From Entonaema liquescens (taxonomy: Eukaryota; Ascomycota; Sordariomycetes; Xylariales; Xylariaceae): a stretch of 64,000 bases of DNA. The stretch lies in assembly GCA_902805475.1 (NCBI GenBank), contig CADCSX010000001.1, forward strand, positions 2,976,001 through 3,040,000, read 5' to 3'. The notes beneath the pieces are model-generated. The model saw only the letters and a list, made by a program, of their open reading frames with translations. It was not told where the DNA came from and did not search any database. Below, one piece after another: positions 23,524 through 37,983 of this stretch (the first letter of the stretch is position 1; each line of letters begins with the position of its first letter). A program made the position numbers and the translations under genes.

Positions 23524-24489
23524 ATGCGATACATCCACAGTCTCGAGACCTTGGAGATTCCCGAGGGAGGTACGTTTACGAATCGATTCACCCGCGCTGG
23601 TAGCATCGGCCCAGGAATTTCTGAACTTTTGGGTTGGGTGTTTACCGTTTGGGAGATAATCGAATTTTGCGATGCCAATTTGACGAATACTAATGTGCGA
23701 CTCGCGAAATAGTCAAGGTCCAAATCAAGTCCCGTAACGTCACAGTCGAGGGCCCCCGAGGTACGATACTATTCATAGCCAAGAACGATGGCGAACCCAT
23801 AACTTAAATGCGCGAGGGAAAGAAATCTAACGGGGAGAAAATAGGCAAGCTTTCCAAGGACCTGAGCCACATCGCAGTCAACTTTTCGCGACCTAAGAAG
23901 AATGTTATTGGCATTGAGATTCACCACGGCTCGCGAAAGGACGTCGCCACGCTCCGAACCGTCCGAACTCTGATCAACAACTTGGTCGTCGGTGTTACCA
24001 AGGGCTTCAAGTACAAGATGCGTTACGTCTACGCCCATTTCCCCATCAACGTCAACGTCGAGAAGAACAGCGAGACTGGCAACTTCGAGGTCGAGATCCG
24101 GTATGTTTTGCGCCCTAATCGCGCCGGGGGGGTTGTTACAGAAATAGTCCCTAGGGAATTAAATATGAGAAAAAGTAACTAATTGTTGAATCAACAGAAA
24201 CTTCATCGGTGAGAAGCTCGTCCGAAGAGTCGTCATGCAGCCCGGTGTCGATGTCCAGATCTCCACATCCCAGAAGGACGAGCTGCTCCTACTGGGCAAC
24301 TCCCTCGAGGATGTCTCTCAGAGCGCTGCCGATATCCAACAGATCTGCCGAGTCCGAAACAAGGATATCCGAAAGGTACTTTTTTTTCGCATTTCTTATC
24401 TGCTACAGTACAGACCTTACTAACTTTAACCGCAGTTCTTGGACGGTATGTACGTGTCCGAGAAGGGCAACATCGTGGAGGAGGTCTAA
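23524..24489 (+). CDS. rpl9: 60S ribosomal protein L9 (uL6)
   Basis: Five exons (23524-23569, 23713-23760, 23845-24100, 24198-24375, 24436-24489) join exactly in phase to 193 residues. The first two exons are tiny (46 and 48 nt). The protein starts 'MRYIHSLETLEIPEG', continues 'SRNVTVEGPRGKLSKDLSH', and contains 'MQPGVDVQISTSQKDELLL' and the end 'MYVSEKGNIVEEV', as in eukaryotic L9. It is a structural protein near the GTPase-associated region of the large subunit. Five exons with short leading exons are typical of filamentous-fungal ribosomal protein genes. Confidence 0.96.
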
Positions 24490-26419
24490 ATGGGTGGACA
24501 AAACGGGACACGAATGGTTTCTTTGCTTTTAGGGTCTCAATACGGAGTCGCCGGGGTTCATCTGCATCTCACGTAGCAAAAATAGCTGCGAAAAATGGAA
24601 CCGAATACTGAGCAACTGTGTTTCTGAACTTTGGACTCCCTACCGGTCATTGTGAATTGTAAACTTACACATACGTTTATAATACTCGCTTCAGGGACAA
24701 GTGGTATTCGGACGATGAGGTGTGGGTTTGAGATAATACCTCGCTCAGATATCCGTGACAACCCTTGAGGACTTAGGAGTACCCAGAAATTAAACTATAC
24801 ATACTCTGATTCTCTCGTGTTGATTCCAACCCCTTGCTTATAACCTTTGGAACGTAAAATTTACTTATTATAACTAACTTATATAAGAGTCGCTTAAGTA
24901 GAATTACTCGACTCGCTTAACACACCTTGCATAAAGCTCTACACCAGCTTAGTTCCCTCCTACCTAACTTGAAATCCTGAGATCTTTTCTCTCTTAGCCT
25001 AGCTTTTGTACGAGACATGGTCTTCACCCATAGATATACCTTCCGCGACGTTATTACAGTGGATTGGAATGCATACCTCCCGGATCAGCTCATCCCACGA
25101 GAGAGACATAAATAGCAGCCTTAGAAGACAAGATCTAGCGATACTCGTCGTCCGAAGAGCCTGTTTAAAGATATCCGAGGTATGAAGAGTTAGTCATTAG
25201 GGGAGAGAGAGAGAGAGAGAGAGGAAAAAAAGCTCGAGACATTGACGAGCGATAGTGGATTGGTTGTCTATAAACGTGAGATTAGTACATAGGCTTAAGA
25301 GGTATTCAATAACTAACTAGGTTAGAATCTTGTGAATCTTGCTATTAACGAGATGGGAGAGTAACATAGTTGTCGGTAAGCTTCCCCATACTTACTTACC
25401 TAAGAGCGAGGCTAGATGATATATCTCTAATACTGCTCTCCATCGTAATCCCCGAAAACCACGTAAGGAATGATGTAAGGAAGTATAGCCCTCGAGATAG
25501 ATAATTGTGTACATAACCCCTTTGTCACTTGTTCACCCCTTTCGTGTGGCATACCTCTGAGAGATGTGGAGATGTGGAGATGAGAGCTGTGAGCGGTCAG
25601 GATGAGTTGATATGAAACTTAAGCTAAAGTTGAAGGCTTAGATAAATGCGAATACTATATTCGATCGTTGACTTGCTATCGTTTACCTAGATCGTCTCAT
25701 GATGAGAGGTGGTCTTCAAGTGGCGTGGTTAAACGTGCATAAAACTTGGAAAATATGGAAGTAGGTTGCAAAGTAGAGCTTGACCCGACATGGTTAACAA
25801 CTATGCGAGAGTAGGTTTATAGACAGTGTAAAGGTCATAGACTACATCAAGGTATCATCACTCATGGAATCCAGTGCACCGTCCAAGTCGCAATAAACGG
25901 TCAATACAAAGTCGTGGGATCTCATCTCAATTACGTAGCCTCGGAAAAGCCCCGAGGCACCGAATATCCGTTCATAGCTATCTAGACGTTCATCCGTCCA
26001 TCTCATTTCCAGGTAAGCCCCCCCTGGCCTTCTCGTGCCGAGCCCTCCTGGCTCATCTGCGAGATATGTCCTCATTATATGTTTCGTATGTACAAAGCTT
26101 CAGAGGCTCATCCGGATTCCTTCGATCCGTATCCATTCTCCGTGTTGCTCATATGTCGACGCAGGTTGTTCGTTTTTTTTTTCTTCATTTCATTGTTCAA
26201 TTGGTCTCATTGCAACTCTTCGTCAATTAGTCTAAGCAGAGGAAAACATCACCATGTTCCGAAACGCCGTTTTAGTGATGTGTTGTGTTTATAGATAGGG
26301 GTATTTCGTAATATGTATGTCGGTGTGAACGAAAAAGGATCTCGCGACGAAGGGGATTATGAAATCAATTTCGAGTAGGTAGGGGAAAGGTTCGTAAAAA
26401 TACAGGGTGGGTCGGTGGT
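24490..26419. other. intergenic, one weak small frame
   Basis: The stretch is mostly TA-rich with no recognisable gene. It holds a GA-dinucleotide run (25,204-25,222), a GAGATGTG repeat (25,560-25,582) and one small minus-strand frame listed separately. Confidence 0.45.
25842..26075 (-). CDS. possible small protein or terminal exon
   Basis: A 77-codon frame with an ATG reads like a globular protein ('MRWTDERLDSYERIFGAS', 'FVLTVYCDLDGALDSM') rather than low-complexity sequence. A CTCGCAG acceptor-like site just inside the frame raises the possibility that it is the last exon of a larger gene whose upstream exons I could not find. No family is recognised. Confidence 0.25.
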   Translation of the reverse strand: MRTYLADEPGGLGTRRPGGAYLEMRWTDERLDSYERIFGASGLFRGYVIEMRSHDFVLTVYCDLDGALDSMSDDTLM

Positions 26420-27565
26420 TTAGCTTCTTCTCGAAGGTCCTCGGGAGGTTCTTGAAGGTCTTGAGACCCTTGAGACTCTTGTTCCTCTAGACTGTCTCGA
26501 ACGTCGCGTATCTCGTGTTCTCCTGTCAGAGCTCAAACTACCTATAGAAATGGTCAGTAAACCCCCCGTCGGAGTTTATCTTTTGGGGATAAACTCACTA
26601 GGGCTGCCTGCAGTATAGGAGTCAGTATAGTACGAACTACTCCAATCGCTTCCACCTCGGGGAGGCTTCTCCCTGCTGCTTCTGCGCTGTTTTTCGCTCC
26701 TCTTGAGACCTAGAAGTAGCGCGGCTGCGCCCAGACCGGCAGCTAACCAGCCCGCTCCGCTTCCTGATTTCTCTTTTCTAGCGGCGGCCGAGGTGGGTCG
26801 ACCTCCACCGCCTCCGCCTCCGCCTCCGAACCAAGTCCGGTGAGCTGGTCGCGCTGCTGCAGCACCGTATGCGCTGCCGTGTCTACTTCCGCGTCTCGAG
26901 TATCCTTCTTCGATAATTTCGATTCGTTCCGTTTCTCGTTTCTTCTTGCCTCCTCCACCAAAAATACCGGCGACCACACCCCAGAGGCCTCTGGCAATGC
27001 AACAGAAACATAGTAGCAGTAGAAGAATCACACCAGCGATCGTACCTACGACGATACCTGCAATTGCACCTCCGCTCAACGAACCGTTTGTGGTTGTGAC
27101 GGGAGCCGGTGTGGTGGTAGCCGAAGCAGTTTCGCTAGCTGCGGTGCCGGTAGTAGTAGTAGTCGGCGCAGGAGTTTCTACAACGGTGCTGCCACTGGTT
27201 ACCCTGTAAGGGGCAGAGTACTGAGTGGTGACAACACCAACAGTAGTCCAATGGGTCCAGGAACCGCCACCGTTTGCCATACACTGGCCGTCATGAGCGC
27301 AGTATTGCCAATTCGCACAGCATATGGGGCCACAGGCAATCTGCCCTGATCCTTCGGGCGGTACACAGGGTTCGCCTGATCCTCCTGCTGGGGCGGTCGA
27401 GTCGCCTAGGAACGAGCTGATAGTACTGGTGTAAGTTTTCGTCTCGGTCCAAGTAGTTGTGTAAGCGACGGCGTCCTTTTTAACAACATCTTGAGGGTAT
27501 GGGTGAGCGACGACGAGGGGAAGGAGTAGTGAAAGAAGAAGCGGTTGACATCGGCTGGGTCGCAT
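26420..27565 (-). CDS. Ser/Thr-rich single-pass membrane protein with basic RS-type tail
   Basis: Exon 1 (27565-26599) and exon 2 (26541-26420) give 362 residues. The first true ATG is at 27565. A signal peptide ('LLLSLLLPLVVAHP') is followed by an extracellular region with a Cys cluster ('CGPICCANWQYCAHDGQC', about residues 75-95) and a Thr/Ser-rich stalk. One membrane helix comes next ('GIVVGTIAGVILLLLL', about 170-190), then a Gly-rich cytoplasmic part. Reading through the GTGAGT donor would end after 'EFIPKR'. Splicing to the TATAG acceptor instead adds an Arg/Ser-repeat tail. The layout resembles fungal wall-stress or Mid2-like sensors, but no named domain is certain. Confidence 0.68.
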
Positions 27566-28646
27566 TTTGATCAAGATCAGTCCAAATATGGACGAAACTC
27601 GAGAATATTATTGGAATGCGGAATGAGGTAAGTGGCCGAGTCTGAGACAAGCCGTCTCTCGCGCGCACCAATGCCGCGGATGCTGTCAAATTCCTCACTT
27701 GAACCTCCAAAAACTGAAATCTGATTAATACGAAATGGCTAAGCGAGGAATGTAGTTTGGAGTTTGGTAAAGACTCACATTTCTAAATGTCTTGGGCTTA
27801 TCAGTTTGTTGCACCAAACCAATTACTAGTGCAGTTACTCAAGATAGCATCGACAAAGTCGGTGTCGAGAACCACCTTAACCGAACCGGGGGGGAAAAAA
27901 GAAAAGGATGAGGAGAGGAAAAAGAGAAAAGATGGAAAATAGAGGAAGTGAGAAGTTGAGACCAAGATTTCTAGCTTCTTTCCTTAATGCATCCTCTTTT
28001 CCAGGTGGGTTGCAACTTCCCAGCCTCCTCCGGTACGGGTACGAGGAAGGTGACGGCCAAAAAAAAGGCTGCGAGCTGGGAAAATACCGCGGGGCTGGTT
28101 GAGGCCTGCTCTCTCCGGCGCAAGATTGGGAAAGATGAAAACAGAGGGGGTTGGAAATTGACAGGGGTCACGATCTGATGTCAAATCATCTGTTATACGA
28201 AAAGAAGAAAAAAACCAGAAACAAGATAACTAATATTGATTTATTAGATGATCCGAAAGTAATAGTTTTTATTTATCATAGTCCCGTTTCCTTCTTGCCA
28301 ATTGAACCGTTTCTTACCTCGAATGATGCGACTTGAATAAGCCATAGCTTTCTATCGCAATATGCAAGATGACCAAGTACAAATGTGATGGTGAGTTGGC
28401 AAAGATCCATGTAGGCAGTTTTCGGTGCGACTTAGGTATTGACATTGGTCCGTGCCCCATCGTTAGCAAGTAGCGACAATCGATTACGCTCCAGGTTCAT
28501 GACCCGATAAGTAAGCTGCCAAGGGTGTATTAGCCTATCATGATACTTACATAGACAGGGTAACCCAGTCTTATCACCCCACCTGCCCACTTCACCTAAC
28601 AATATCGTAGTTCCTGAGGTGCGCAAGGTAGAGATGGCATTTTTCA
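27566..28646. other. intergenic next to AT-rich island
   Basis: Overlapping frames of about 60-76 codons occupy both strands near 27,900-28,200 and show no family features. The stretch 27,890-27,945 is purine-rich. It ends at the palindromic repeat that marks the AT-rich island. Confidence 0.5.
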
Positions 28647-28718
28647 ATATGCGCATAACGCATTATACCGTATAATAACATATAATGTCGCATAATAGAA
28701 TTATTATGCGTATAACGG
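28647..28718. repeat. left boundary palindromic repeat of AT-rich island
   Basis: It contains ATGCGCATAA, GCATTATACCG and the near-palindrome CGCATAATAGAATTATTATGCG. The same modules recur at 42,505-42,571 on the other side of the island. Normal-composition DNA lies to its left and extreme A+T begins about 25 bp to its right. Confidence 0.65.
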
Positions 28719-30384
28719 AACAAGGACCCCCGATTATCCGGTGCGTTAATATAAAAATAAAGTTAATTTATTATTAAAATATTATATTTAAAATTTTTTA
28801 AAATTATATATATATAAATTTAATAAAATTAAAATTATAATTACGAATTTTATATATAAAATAACGCGTTAAAAAATTAATATAATTTTATTTATATATT
28901 ATTTATATTATATTAAATTTAATTTAATTATTTTTTAATATTTTAATTTAAATTTTAACATTTAATTTTTTTTTATTTTTAATTATTTAATTATTTTAAT
29001 ATTTTTAAAAATAATTTATTTTATAATTATTTAAATATATTTAAATTTATATAAATAAATGTTAATTTATTAATTTTAAATTAATTTAAACGTACGTATT
29101 TAACGTTATATATATAATTATACATTTAAAATACGTATTCGAAAAAAATTAAATTAATAATAATTATAAATAATTATTTTATAATAAATATTAATAAATT
29201 ATTTAATATATTAATAATAATTTAAAATTTATTAATTATTAAATTAATTTTATATAAATTTAAAATAAAATTAAATATATTTGTAAATAATTTAAATTAA
29301 TAAAATTCGCATTTTAAATTATTATTATTTATAATAAATACGTAATTATATAAAAATTATAAAACATTAAATTAAATTTAAATCGATATATTTTTTATTT
29401 TTAATAAAATTAAATTTAATATTTAAATTATTTAATTAAATATATTAATTTATTTTAATATATATTAATTAAATAAATTTTAAAAATATTTTTAATTTAT
29501 ATTTTATAATATAATATTATTAACATTTTATAATTTTAATTATTTATATTTAATTTTATTTTAATATATAATAATATAATTTAAATTAATTATATTAATT
29601 TTTAAAAATTTTTAAATTTTAATAATAAACGTTATTATTATTATTAAATTATTTAATTATTTTTATTATTTTTAATTATTAATAATATTTTATATTTTAT
29701 TTTTTTTTTTTTTATAATTCGAATTACATTTATTAAATATATTAAATTATTATAAAAAATTAATAAACATATAATAATTAATTTAATAAAATAATAAATA
29801 TTATTATTAATTATTTTAATAAATTATTATTTTATAAATAAAATTAATTAAATAATAAATTATAATAAATTAAATTAATATATATTTATAATAATTTTTT
29901 AATTTTATTTATAATAATTATTATAAATTTATAAAAACGTACATATTATAATAAAAACGTTTTAAAAATTATAATTAAAATTATAATTTTAATTAAAATC
30001 GGTTTTTAAAATTAATTATCAACAATATTTTTAATTAAAAATTATAAATTATAAAAATTATATAATATATAAATAACGTAATTAAAATTTAAATAATATT
30101 TAAATTAATAATAAATTATTTTTATTATTTTATATATATTATTATTAATAATATTAATTTTAAATAAATTTATTAAAATTATTTTTTATAATAAAAATAA
30201 TAATATTTTATTTTAATTAAAAATAATTTATTATATAATTTTTATATTTATAATTTTTTAATAAAAAAATAATTTAATAAATAATTAAAACAATATATTA
30301 ATTATATAATATTTAAAAAAATTATTAAATTTATTAAAAATAATATTAATATATTTAAATTATATAATAATATAAAATTTTTCA

Positions 30385-30535
30385 TATATATATTATTAAT
30401 TAATTAATTATTTAAAAATATAAAAATTTATTATAAATTATTATAATTAATTATTTAAAATTCATTACTTATTAAAATAATATAATATAATAATATTTTT
30501 TAATAATTAATAATAATAATTATAAAATCTTAACA
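30385..30535 (+). repeat. direct repeat, left copy (LTR-like)
   Basis: About 150 bp matches 41,781-41,931 in the same orientation with few gaps. Aligned differences are almost all transitions, this copy having A or C where the other has G or T. The pair could be long terminal repeats of a retrotransposon. Similarity fades with indels to the left of 30,385 and stops abruptly after about 30,535. Confidence 0.6.
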
Positions 30536-31627
30536 TTTATTTTTTTTTTAAAAAAAATAATAACGTCTTCATTATTTACGTATTTTTTTTCTTATTTTTT
30601 TCATTATCTAACATTAATAAAAACATTATTATTATTTTTTTCTTTTTATTTAATAATAACTTTTTATTTAATTTAAAATTTTTTTTTAATATCACTTTTC
30701 TTAATAAACTTTTTAACATTTTTTAATTTTTTACTTTTATTAAATTTATTACAAATTTTAACGTTATAAACATAAATAATTTATTCGCCATTTTTTTCTA
30801 TTTAATATTCGTTAAAACTTTTATTTTATTATTTAAATATAACTTAAATAATAATATTTTAAACTTTTAAATTTTTAATAATAATTTATGAAAATTTAAA
30901 ATATATATATTTATTCCCGTAATAAATTCTTTAATCGTAAATAATTAATTAATAAAAAATTATTTAAAAATCTTTTAATTTATTTTCACATTATTATACA
31001 TTATTATCGTATAAAACTTAAGCATTATTAATAATAAATTAATAATTAACAATAATTTAAAGATTTTTATTATTTTCACATTATTAAAAATTAACAATTT
31101 AAAAATAAAAATTATTAATTCGAAAAAAGTTATTTTTTTTTTAATTTACAATTCCAACTTTTTCATTATTTCATTTTACATTTTTATTTTTATAAAAATA
31201 ATATCTAACTTTTTTAAAATATTAATTTTTACTATTTCGCATTTTTATAATTTTATAATCATAATATTTATTTTTACTATTAAAGCGTTTTAATTATATA
31301 CGCTTTTTTAATAAAATTTTTTTATAAAAAATTAAATTAATAAAATATTATAATTAATTGTTTTTATTATTTTATTTAAATTTTTTTATACGTAATTTAT
31401 TTTTTTTATTATTAATTTTATAATTAAAAATTTTCTTTTTTAATTAACTTTAAACTTATATATAATTTATATTATATTTTCTTAAATAAAACTTTTTTCA
31501 TTTTAATCATTTTCAATAATATATTTTTCGCTATAATTATTATCATTTTTAATATTATTTTTATTATTAATATTTTTTTTATTATTAATATAAGTTTTTC
31601 CATTATTAATTTTATTATTAACTTTTT

Positions 31628-31850
31628 ATTATATATTTATATTATTAACGTTTTTATAATTTTTATTAATTTATTATTATATATTTATAATAATAACGTT
31701 TTTATAATTATTATTAATTATTTATAACGTATTTATAATAATAATATTTTTATAATTATTATTAAATATTTATTATATATTTATAATAATAATATTATTT
31801 TAATTATTATAAATTATTTATTACATATTTATAATAATAATATTTTTATT
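31628..31850. repeat. imperfect ~48-bp tandem repeat
   Basis: About five head-to-tail copies of a unit with core ATATTTATAATAATAA follow one another. It lies inside the AT-rich island. Confidence 0.5.
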
Positions 31851-34800
31851 TTATATTATATTTTTATTATTATTAATTTAATCATTTTATATTAAAAAAA
31901 ATTATTAATAAAACTTATTATTTAATTCTTATATAAATTTCCAAAATAATAATTTTATCTTTTTATTTAATAATTAAATAATTTATATTAATTTTAAAAC
32001 TTATAATTTTTTTACAATTTAATTTAAAAAAATATTAAATTTTTTTATAATATATCCGTAAATTTATAAAATTTTTAAAGTTAAAATTTTTAATAAATTA
32101 AAATGATAATATTAACATTTTTTAATATTTTAATTATAATTAATATATATTTTATTAACTTTATTTAATTTTACCATTATTTTTTAATATAATAAAAATA
32201 CATTTAATTAAATATATAATTAAATTATTAATAACTTTATAATAATGCGTTACGGATTGATTTAACTTTTTAATTTTATTATTATAATAATTTTATTTTA
32301 AAACATTATTAAATTTATAAGTAATTTACTTTTTTTATTTTTAAAAATAAATATCTTTATATTATATACATTTATTAATAATATTTTTTACTTTAATTTA
32401 TTTTATATTATTTTTTTAAAATATTTTTTATTAATAATTTATTTATATTTATTTAAAATATTTTAATTATTTATATTTTTTTTATTTTTTTCGGCTATAA
32501 AGTTAAGTTATATTAATCTTTAATCAAAATTTGTAAATTACAAATTGTTTAAAATAATATTGTTTTTTTTTATCGTAATCAAATTAACATCCGATTTTCC
32601 AACATTAATTACTTTGTTTTTCGCGACTTTAGTGATTTTATAAATAATAAAGTTATTTTACATAATATTTTTATTTTTAATTATATTATTTTAAACTTAT
32701 TTATTAATATTATTATCAATTAATTTCGTAAAATTATTATTAATTATATTATCATTTATATCATTATTATAAAAATATTTATTATTATAAAAAAGTTTAT
32801 TATCATAAAAAACTTTATTACTTTATTTAAATATAATATTATTATTATTAATTTATTTATCAATTATAATTACTTTTAAACGTATGCCATTATAAATAAA
32901 TTAAAAAAAAAATATAAAATAAAGTTATTTATATATAATAAAATATAATTAATATAAATTATTAAATTAAAACGAAAAATGTAAATAAAAATAATTATTT
33001 TAAAAAAAAACATATATATGTAAAAAATAAAAAAATGGTTTAATAATTAAAAAAACTTTAATATATTTTAAATGTTAAATTTAAAAAAAAAATATAAAAT
33101 AAATTAAATTTCGGAAAAAAAGCTATTAATAAAAAATAAGTTTTATATTAACTTTATATTATTAATTATTTTAAATTTATACATAATAATAATAATTTAT
33201 TTAATTAAAATTACTTTTATAATATTATATAATTATATATTTAAAATAATTTATTTTTTATATTATTAATAAATTAAATTATTTTTTATAATAATTACGT
33301 TATTGGCGTTATTATTATTAATAATTATAAATAAAAACTATTTAACGATAAGTTTATTATTACTTTTAATAATAATAATATAATTATTTTATTAAATTAT
33401 ATCGTATTTAATAATAATTTTAAAATTTTAATATGTATATTTATTTTAAAAATATTTTCTATTAATTTCCTTTTATTTTTTTCGTTAATTTTATATAATT
33501 TCAATTTAATTAATATTAATAAGTTAATTTTATCAAATTTATCTATTAACATTACTATATTTTACATTAATAACTTTTTTAAATACCATTAATTATATAT
33601 TAATATATAATTTTTCTATTGTATAAAATATTTAATAACTAATTTATTATTTTATTTATTCACTTTTCATTTTAAAAGTTTTTTTATTTTATAAAATACT
33701 TAATTAATATTATTATTTTTAATAATAATATAACTTAATTATAATTATTAACAATTATATAAATTAACTTTTTATAATATTTTATATAATTATATTATTA
33801 AAATTATTTTATAAATTTTTTAATAAGTTAAAATATTTAATTTATAAATTGAATTTTTAATATGTTTAACTATTATTAATGAATTAATATATTATATTAA
33901 CCATTTTCTTAAAAGTTTTTTTAACAATATATATCTTTTATATAATTAAAAATATATAATATTATTTACTTTATAATTAATAAATTTATAAATTTTATTA
34001 TATTTTATTTTTAAATTTATAATTACAAAATTAATAATTATTTTAATTTTTTTCTAATATAAATTTTATAATATTTTAAAATTAATATTATTATTTAACA
34101 TTTTTATTATAAAAATTATAAATTTTAACTTAAAATTATAAATTATTTTATTAAAATTCTATTTTAATATAATTAATTTCATATTATTTAAATTATATTA
34201 TAAAATTAATATTATATTAATTTATAAATTTATTAAAACAAAATAATAAAAATATATAATTATTTTAATATTTTAATTCTTTTTTTTTATTTACCTATTA
34301 ATTTATAAATAATAATTTATTAATATTATAAATTTCATTCTTAATTATATAAATAATATTTATTAAAATTCTAATATAAATTTTAAATCATAATTTAATA
34401 TTATTTTAATTAAAAAATCTTAATTATATAATAAAAATAATTATAAAGTTAATAAAATTTAATAATTTACTTTATATTTAATATTATTAAAAATTAATAT
34501 AATTTTTTTATTAAATTTATAAATAATTACCATTATAATATTATAATAAATAAATTTATTTATCATTTATAACATTCTTTTTAAAAATATTATTAATAAA
34601 CCAATTATAAAATCTTATATAATAATATAATAAAAGATTATTACTAAATTAATAAATAATAATTTTCCATTAATTTTTAACTTATCATTTTAGTTTTTTT
34701 AATATTTTAAATACCATTATATATATTTTTTAACTTTTTTTATAAAATTTTACACATTTATTTTTTAAAAGTTATATAATATTTTCTTAAACTTAAAATA

Positions 34801-34900
34801 ATATTAATTATTATAAATTATTTATAATAAATCTTAAATATAATTAAATAATATTAATTATTATAAATTATTTATAATAAATCTTAAATATAATTAAATA
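34801..34900. repeat. 50-bp tandem duplication
   Basis: Two identical adjacent 50-bp units begin ATATTAATTATTATAAATTA. Perfect identity inside heavily mutated DNA implies duplication after most of the point mutation. Confidence 0.8.
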
Positions 34901-37900
34901 ATATTATTAATTATTATTATTTAATATTTAAAACATAATATATAAATTTATTTTTTAATTTATATTTATATTATTTTATTATATTTTTATTTTTATTTAT
35001 TATAAATTATAATATCTTACATAATCATTTAAGCTTTTTATTATTATTGTATTTTTATATAATATATAATTTAAAAATTTTATTTATAATTATCTTTATT
35101 ATAAAATAATTAAAATCTTTTATAATATTTTTTAATATTACTTTTATAAAATTATTTTTTTTTTTTTATCTTTTAATAAATTAATTATTAATAATTATAA
35201 TAATATATTAAATATTAAATTTAATTATTTAAATATATAATATATTTTTAATTAAAATTATAATAAATATATTAATATTATTATTAATTTATTAGTTATT
35301 TTATTAACATTAATTATTTTTAATATTATTTATTATATTATACCTTTTATTATATTATAATTTATTAAAACCATAATTAAATATATATATAATTAAAATT
35401 AAATTTAATTTTATTATTTAATATTTTACTTTAATTTTTATAAAAATTTTCAATAAAAACATTATTAACTTAATATTATTTATTAAAATATTTTTTATAT
35501 TTTATAATTTTTTTAAATAAAAAATGAAAATTTTAAAACTTTGTTTTTTAAATATGTTAATTTTAAAGTAAATTATTCTTTTATTATCCTAATAATATAA
35601 TATCATTAAATTTATAAACTTTTTTTATAAATTTGTAAAAGTTTTAATTTTTATTATTATAAAAATAAATAATATTTTTATTATATATTTTTTTTTTATT
35701 AAAAATATAAAATAAATTTTATTTTTTTTTCTTTTTATTATTAATATTATCTTTCTATCTTATAACAATTATATTTTTTATAAATACTATAAAATATATT
35801 TCCGTAAAAATTTTATTATATTAATATATATTTTAAATATTATTAATATTATAAACATTTTGATTTTTTATATTGTTTTTATTCGTTTTTTCGTAATAAT
35901 TATTCTTAAATTATTAATAATAAATTTTAATAATTTTATTAATAAATATTTAAAAAATAATTTTTTTAAATTTAATATTAATTTAATATTATTAAATAAA
36001 AAAAATATTTATTAAAAATATTATTTATATTTTTTTATAATATAATTATAAATTATTATATTATTTATATAAATTTTTACAAAATTATCAAATAATAATA
36101 ATTTTTAATTTATAAATTGTTAATTAAAAATAAAAAAATTTTTAAATTTTATTAACATTATTTTTAATATTTTAAATTTTTATAATAAAATAATAATTAT
36201 TTAATTAATATATTTTTATATTATTAATAATTAATAAAAAAATATTAATTTATTAATAATAATAAAATATTTACATTTTTTTATTTTATTTATAATTTCT
36301 TTTTATTAAAATAATAAATAAATATTTATTAATATATAATAATTTAAAAGTTATAAATTAATAATAATTTATTTTTTTTTTTACCATTTACTATTTGTTA
36401 TATAATAAATATAAAATAATTAAAAAATATAAATTTCTTCATTTATTCCATTTTTTTTTATTATATATATTATTAAATATTTTATCAAATAATATTTAAT
36501 TTTTTATTTTTAAAAAATAAATTTAATTTATTTTATATTTATTTTACCAATTATTAATTAAATCCACAATTATCTTCTCATTTTTTAAAAAATCAATAAT
36601 ATTTTAATTATACCATATATCATAATTATTTGCCATTATAATTAATTTTTAACTAAATAAATATAATATATTATAATAATTAATATTATTTTTAAATAAA
36701 ATTTCCAATATATTTTCCAATTTTTAAATATTTAAATTTACCATTTTATTTTTATAATATAATATTTATTTTATTATAAACTTTTAAAATTTTTTATTAA
36801 TTTTATTATTAACTAATAATATTTTAAAAATATTATTTTATAAATTAAAATCTTTAAATATAAAATTATTATTAATATTAATATTATTAATAATTATAAT
36901 AACTTATATAATATTAACTTTATTTTATATTATTATAATATATTTATTTATTATAATTTCATTTATTATTTTTAATTTTATTTTTTATAATATTATAATT
37001 TTTTTAATTATTTAATTAAAAAATATTATTTTTTTTATTATAATTATATTATATATATTATATAATATTTTAAGATATATTATATTAAATTAATAATTAT
37101 ATTTTTTTAACAAATTTAAATATAATACCGAAATTATTATTATTATTTTTAATAAAATTATTTATTTATTTATTTATTTTTATTTTGTTGCATTTATATA
37201 ATTACATTATTTCGTAATAAGGTATTACCGGTACTTTTATTAAGTAATTATATTTAATTAAAAACTATATTTATATTAAAAAAAACTTATTCGCTTTTTT
37301 CATTTTTACGTTACGTTTATAATCCGTAATTTTATATTTATTTTTATTTATATATAAGGTCGATATTATTGATTAATTTTATAATTTTTTCCAATTATAA
37401 GTTATTTTTTTTTTTTAAATTACGGGGTTTAAATGTTACATTACGGATTTTTAATTAAGTTACTATTAATTGAAAATTTTCCAAAATAATATTTTTGCTA
37501 ATAACGTTATATATTTTATTAAATATATTTTTATATATGTTTTTTTAAATTATTAGTTTTTTTCGATTTGGTAGTATTTAAGGTAATAATGTTCCGGGAT
37601 ATATTTTTAATTTTTTTAAAATAAAGTTTTTTAACGTTTATATAAAGAAAAAGTTTTTTAGTTTTTTATATAATAAATAAAATTATAATTTAAAACGCGA
37701 ATTATAATTAAAACAATAACGTTTTATTTAATAATTTAAAGGTTTATTATTTCTTTAAATACTTAAGTTTTAATATAACTTATTATTTGAATAGTTTTAT
37801 AACGTTACGTTTAAATTTTTGCAAAAAGAAGAACTTGCTTATTAGTGCGTCGGTTTTACATAACCGTTCCGACAGTAATCCGGTTTTTTACTAGGAAATT

Positions 37901-37913
37901 AAAAAGCTTATAA

Positions 37914-37983
37914 TGGTTGCGGGATTCGAATTTACCTTTTTTCGAGAAAGAGTGCTAGGCGTTAGACCATTGCGCTAAACCAC
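37914..37983 (-). pseudogene. degenerate tRNA-like sequence
   Basis: On the minus strand, A-box-like TAGCGCAATGGT and B-box-like GGTAAATTCGAATCC are spaced as in a tRNA. Five acceptor-stem positions still pair (TGGTT with AACCA). The T-stem reads GTAAA against CCCGC, explained by G-to-A and C-to-T changes from a paired stem. The anticodon stem does not fold cleanly, so no isotype is given. It is probably an old tRNA or tRNA-derived repeat damaged by RIP. Confidence 0.5.
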
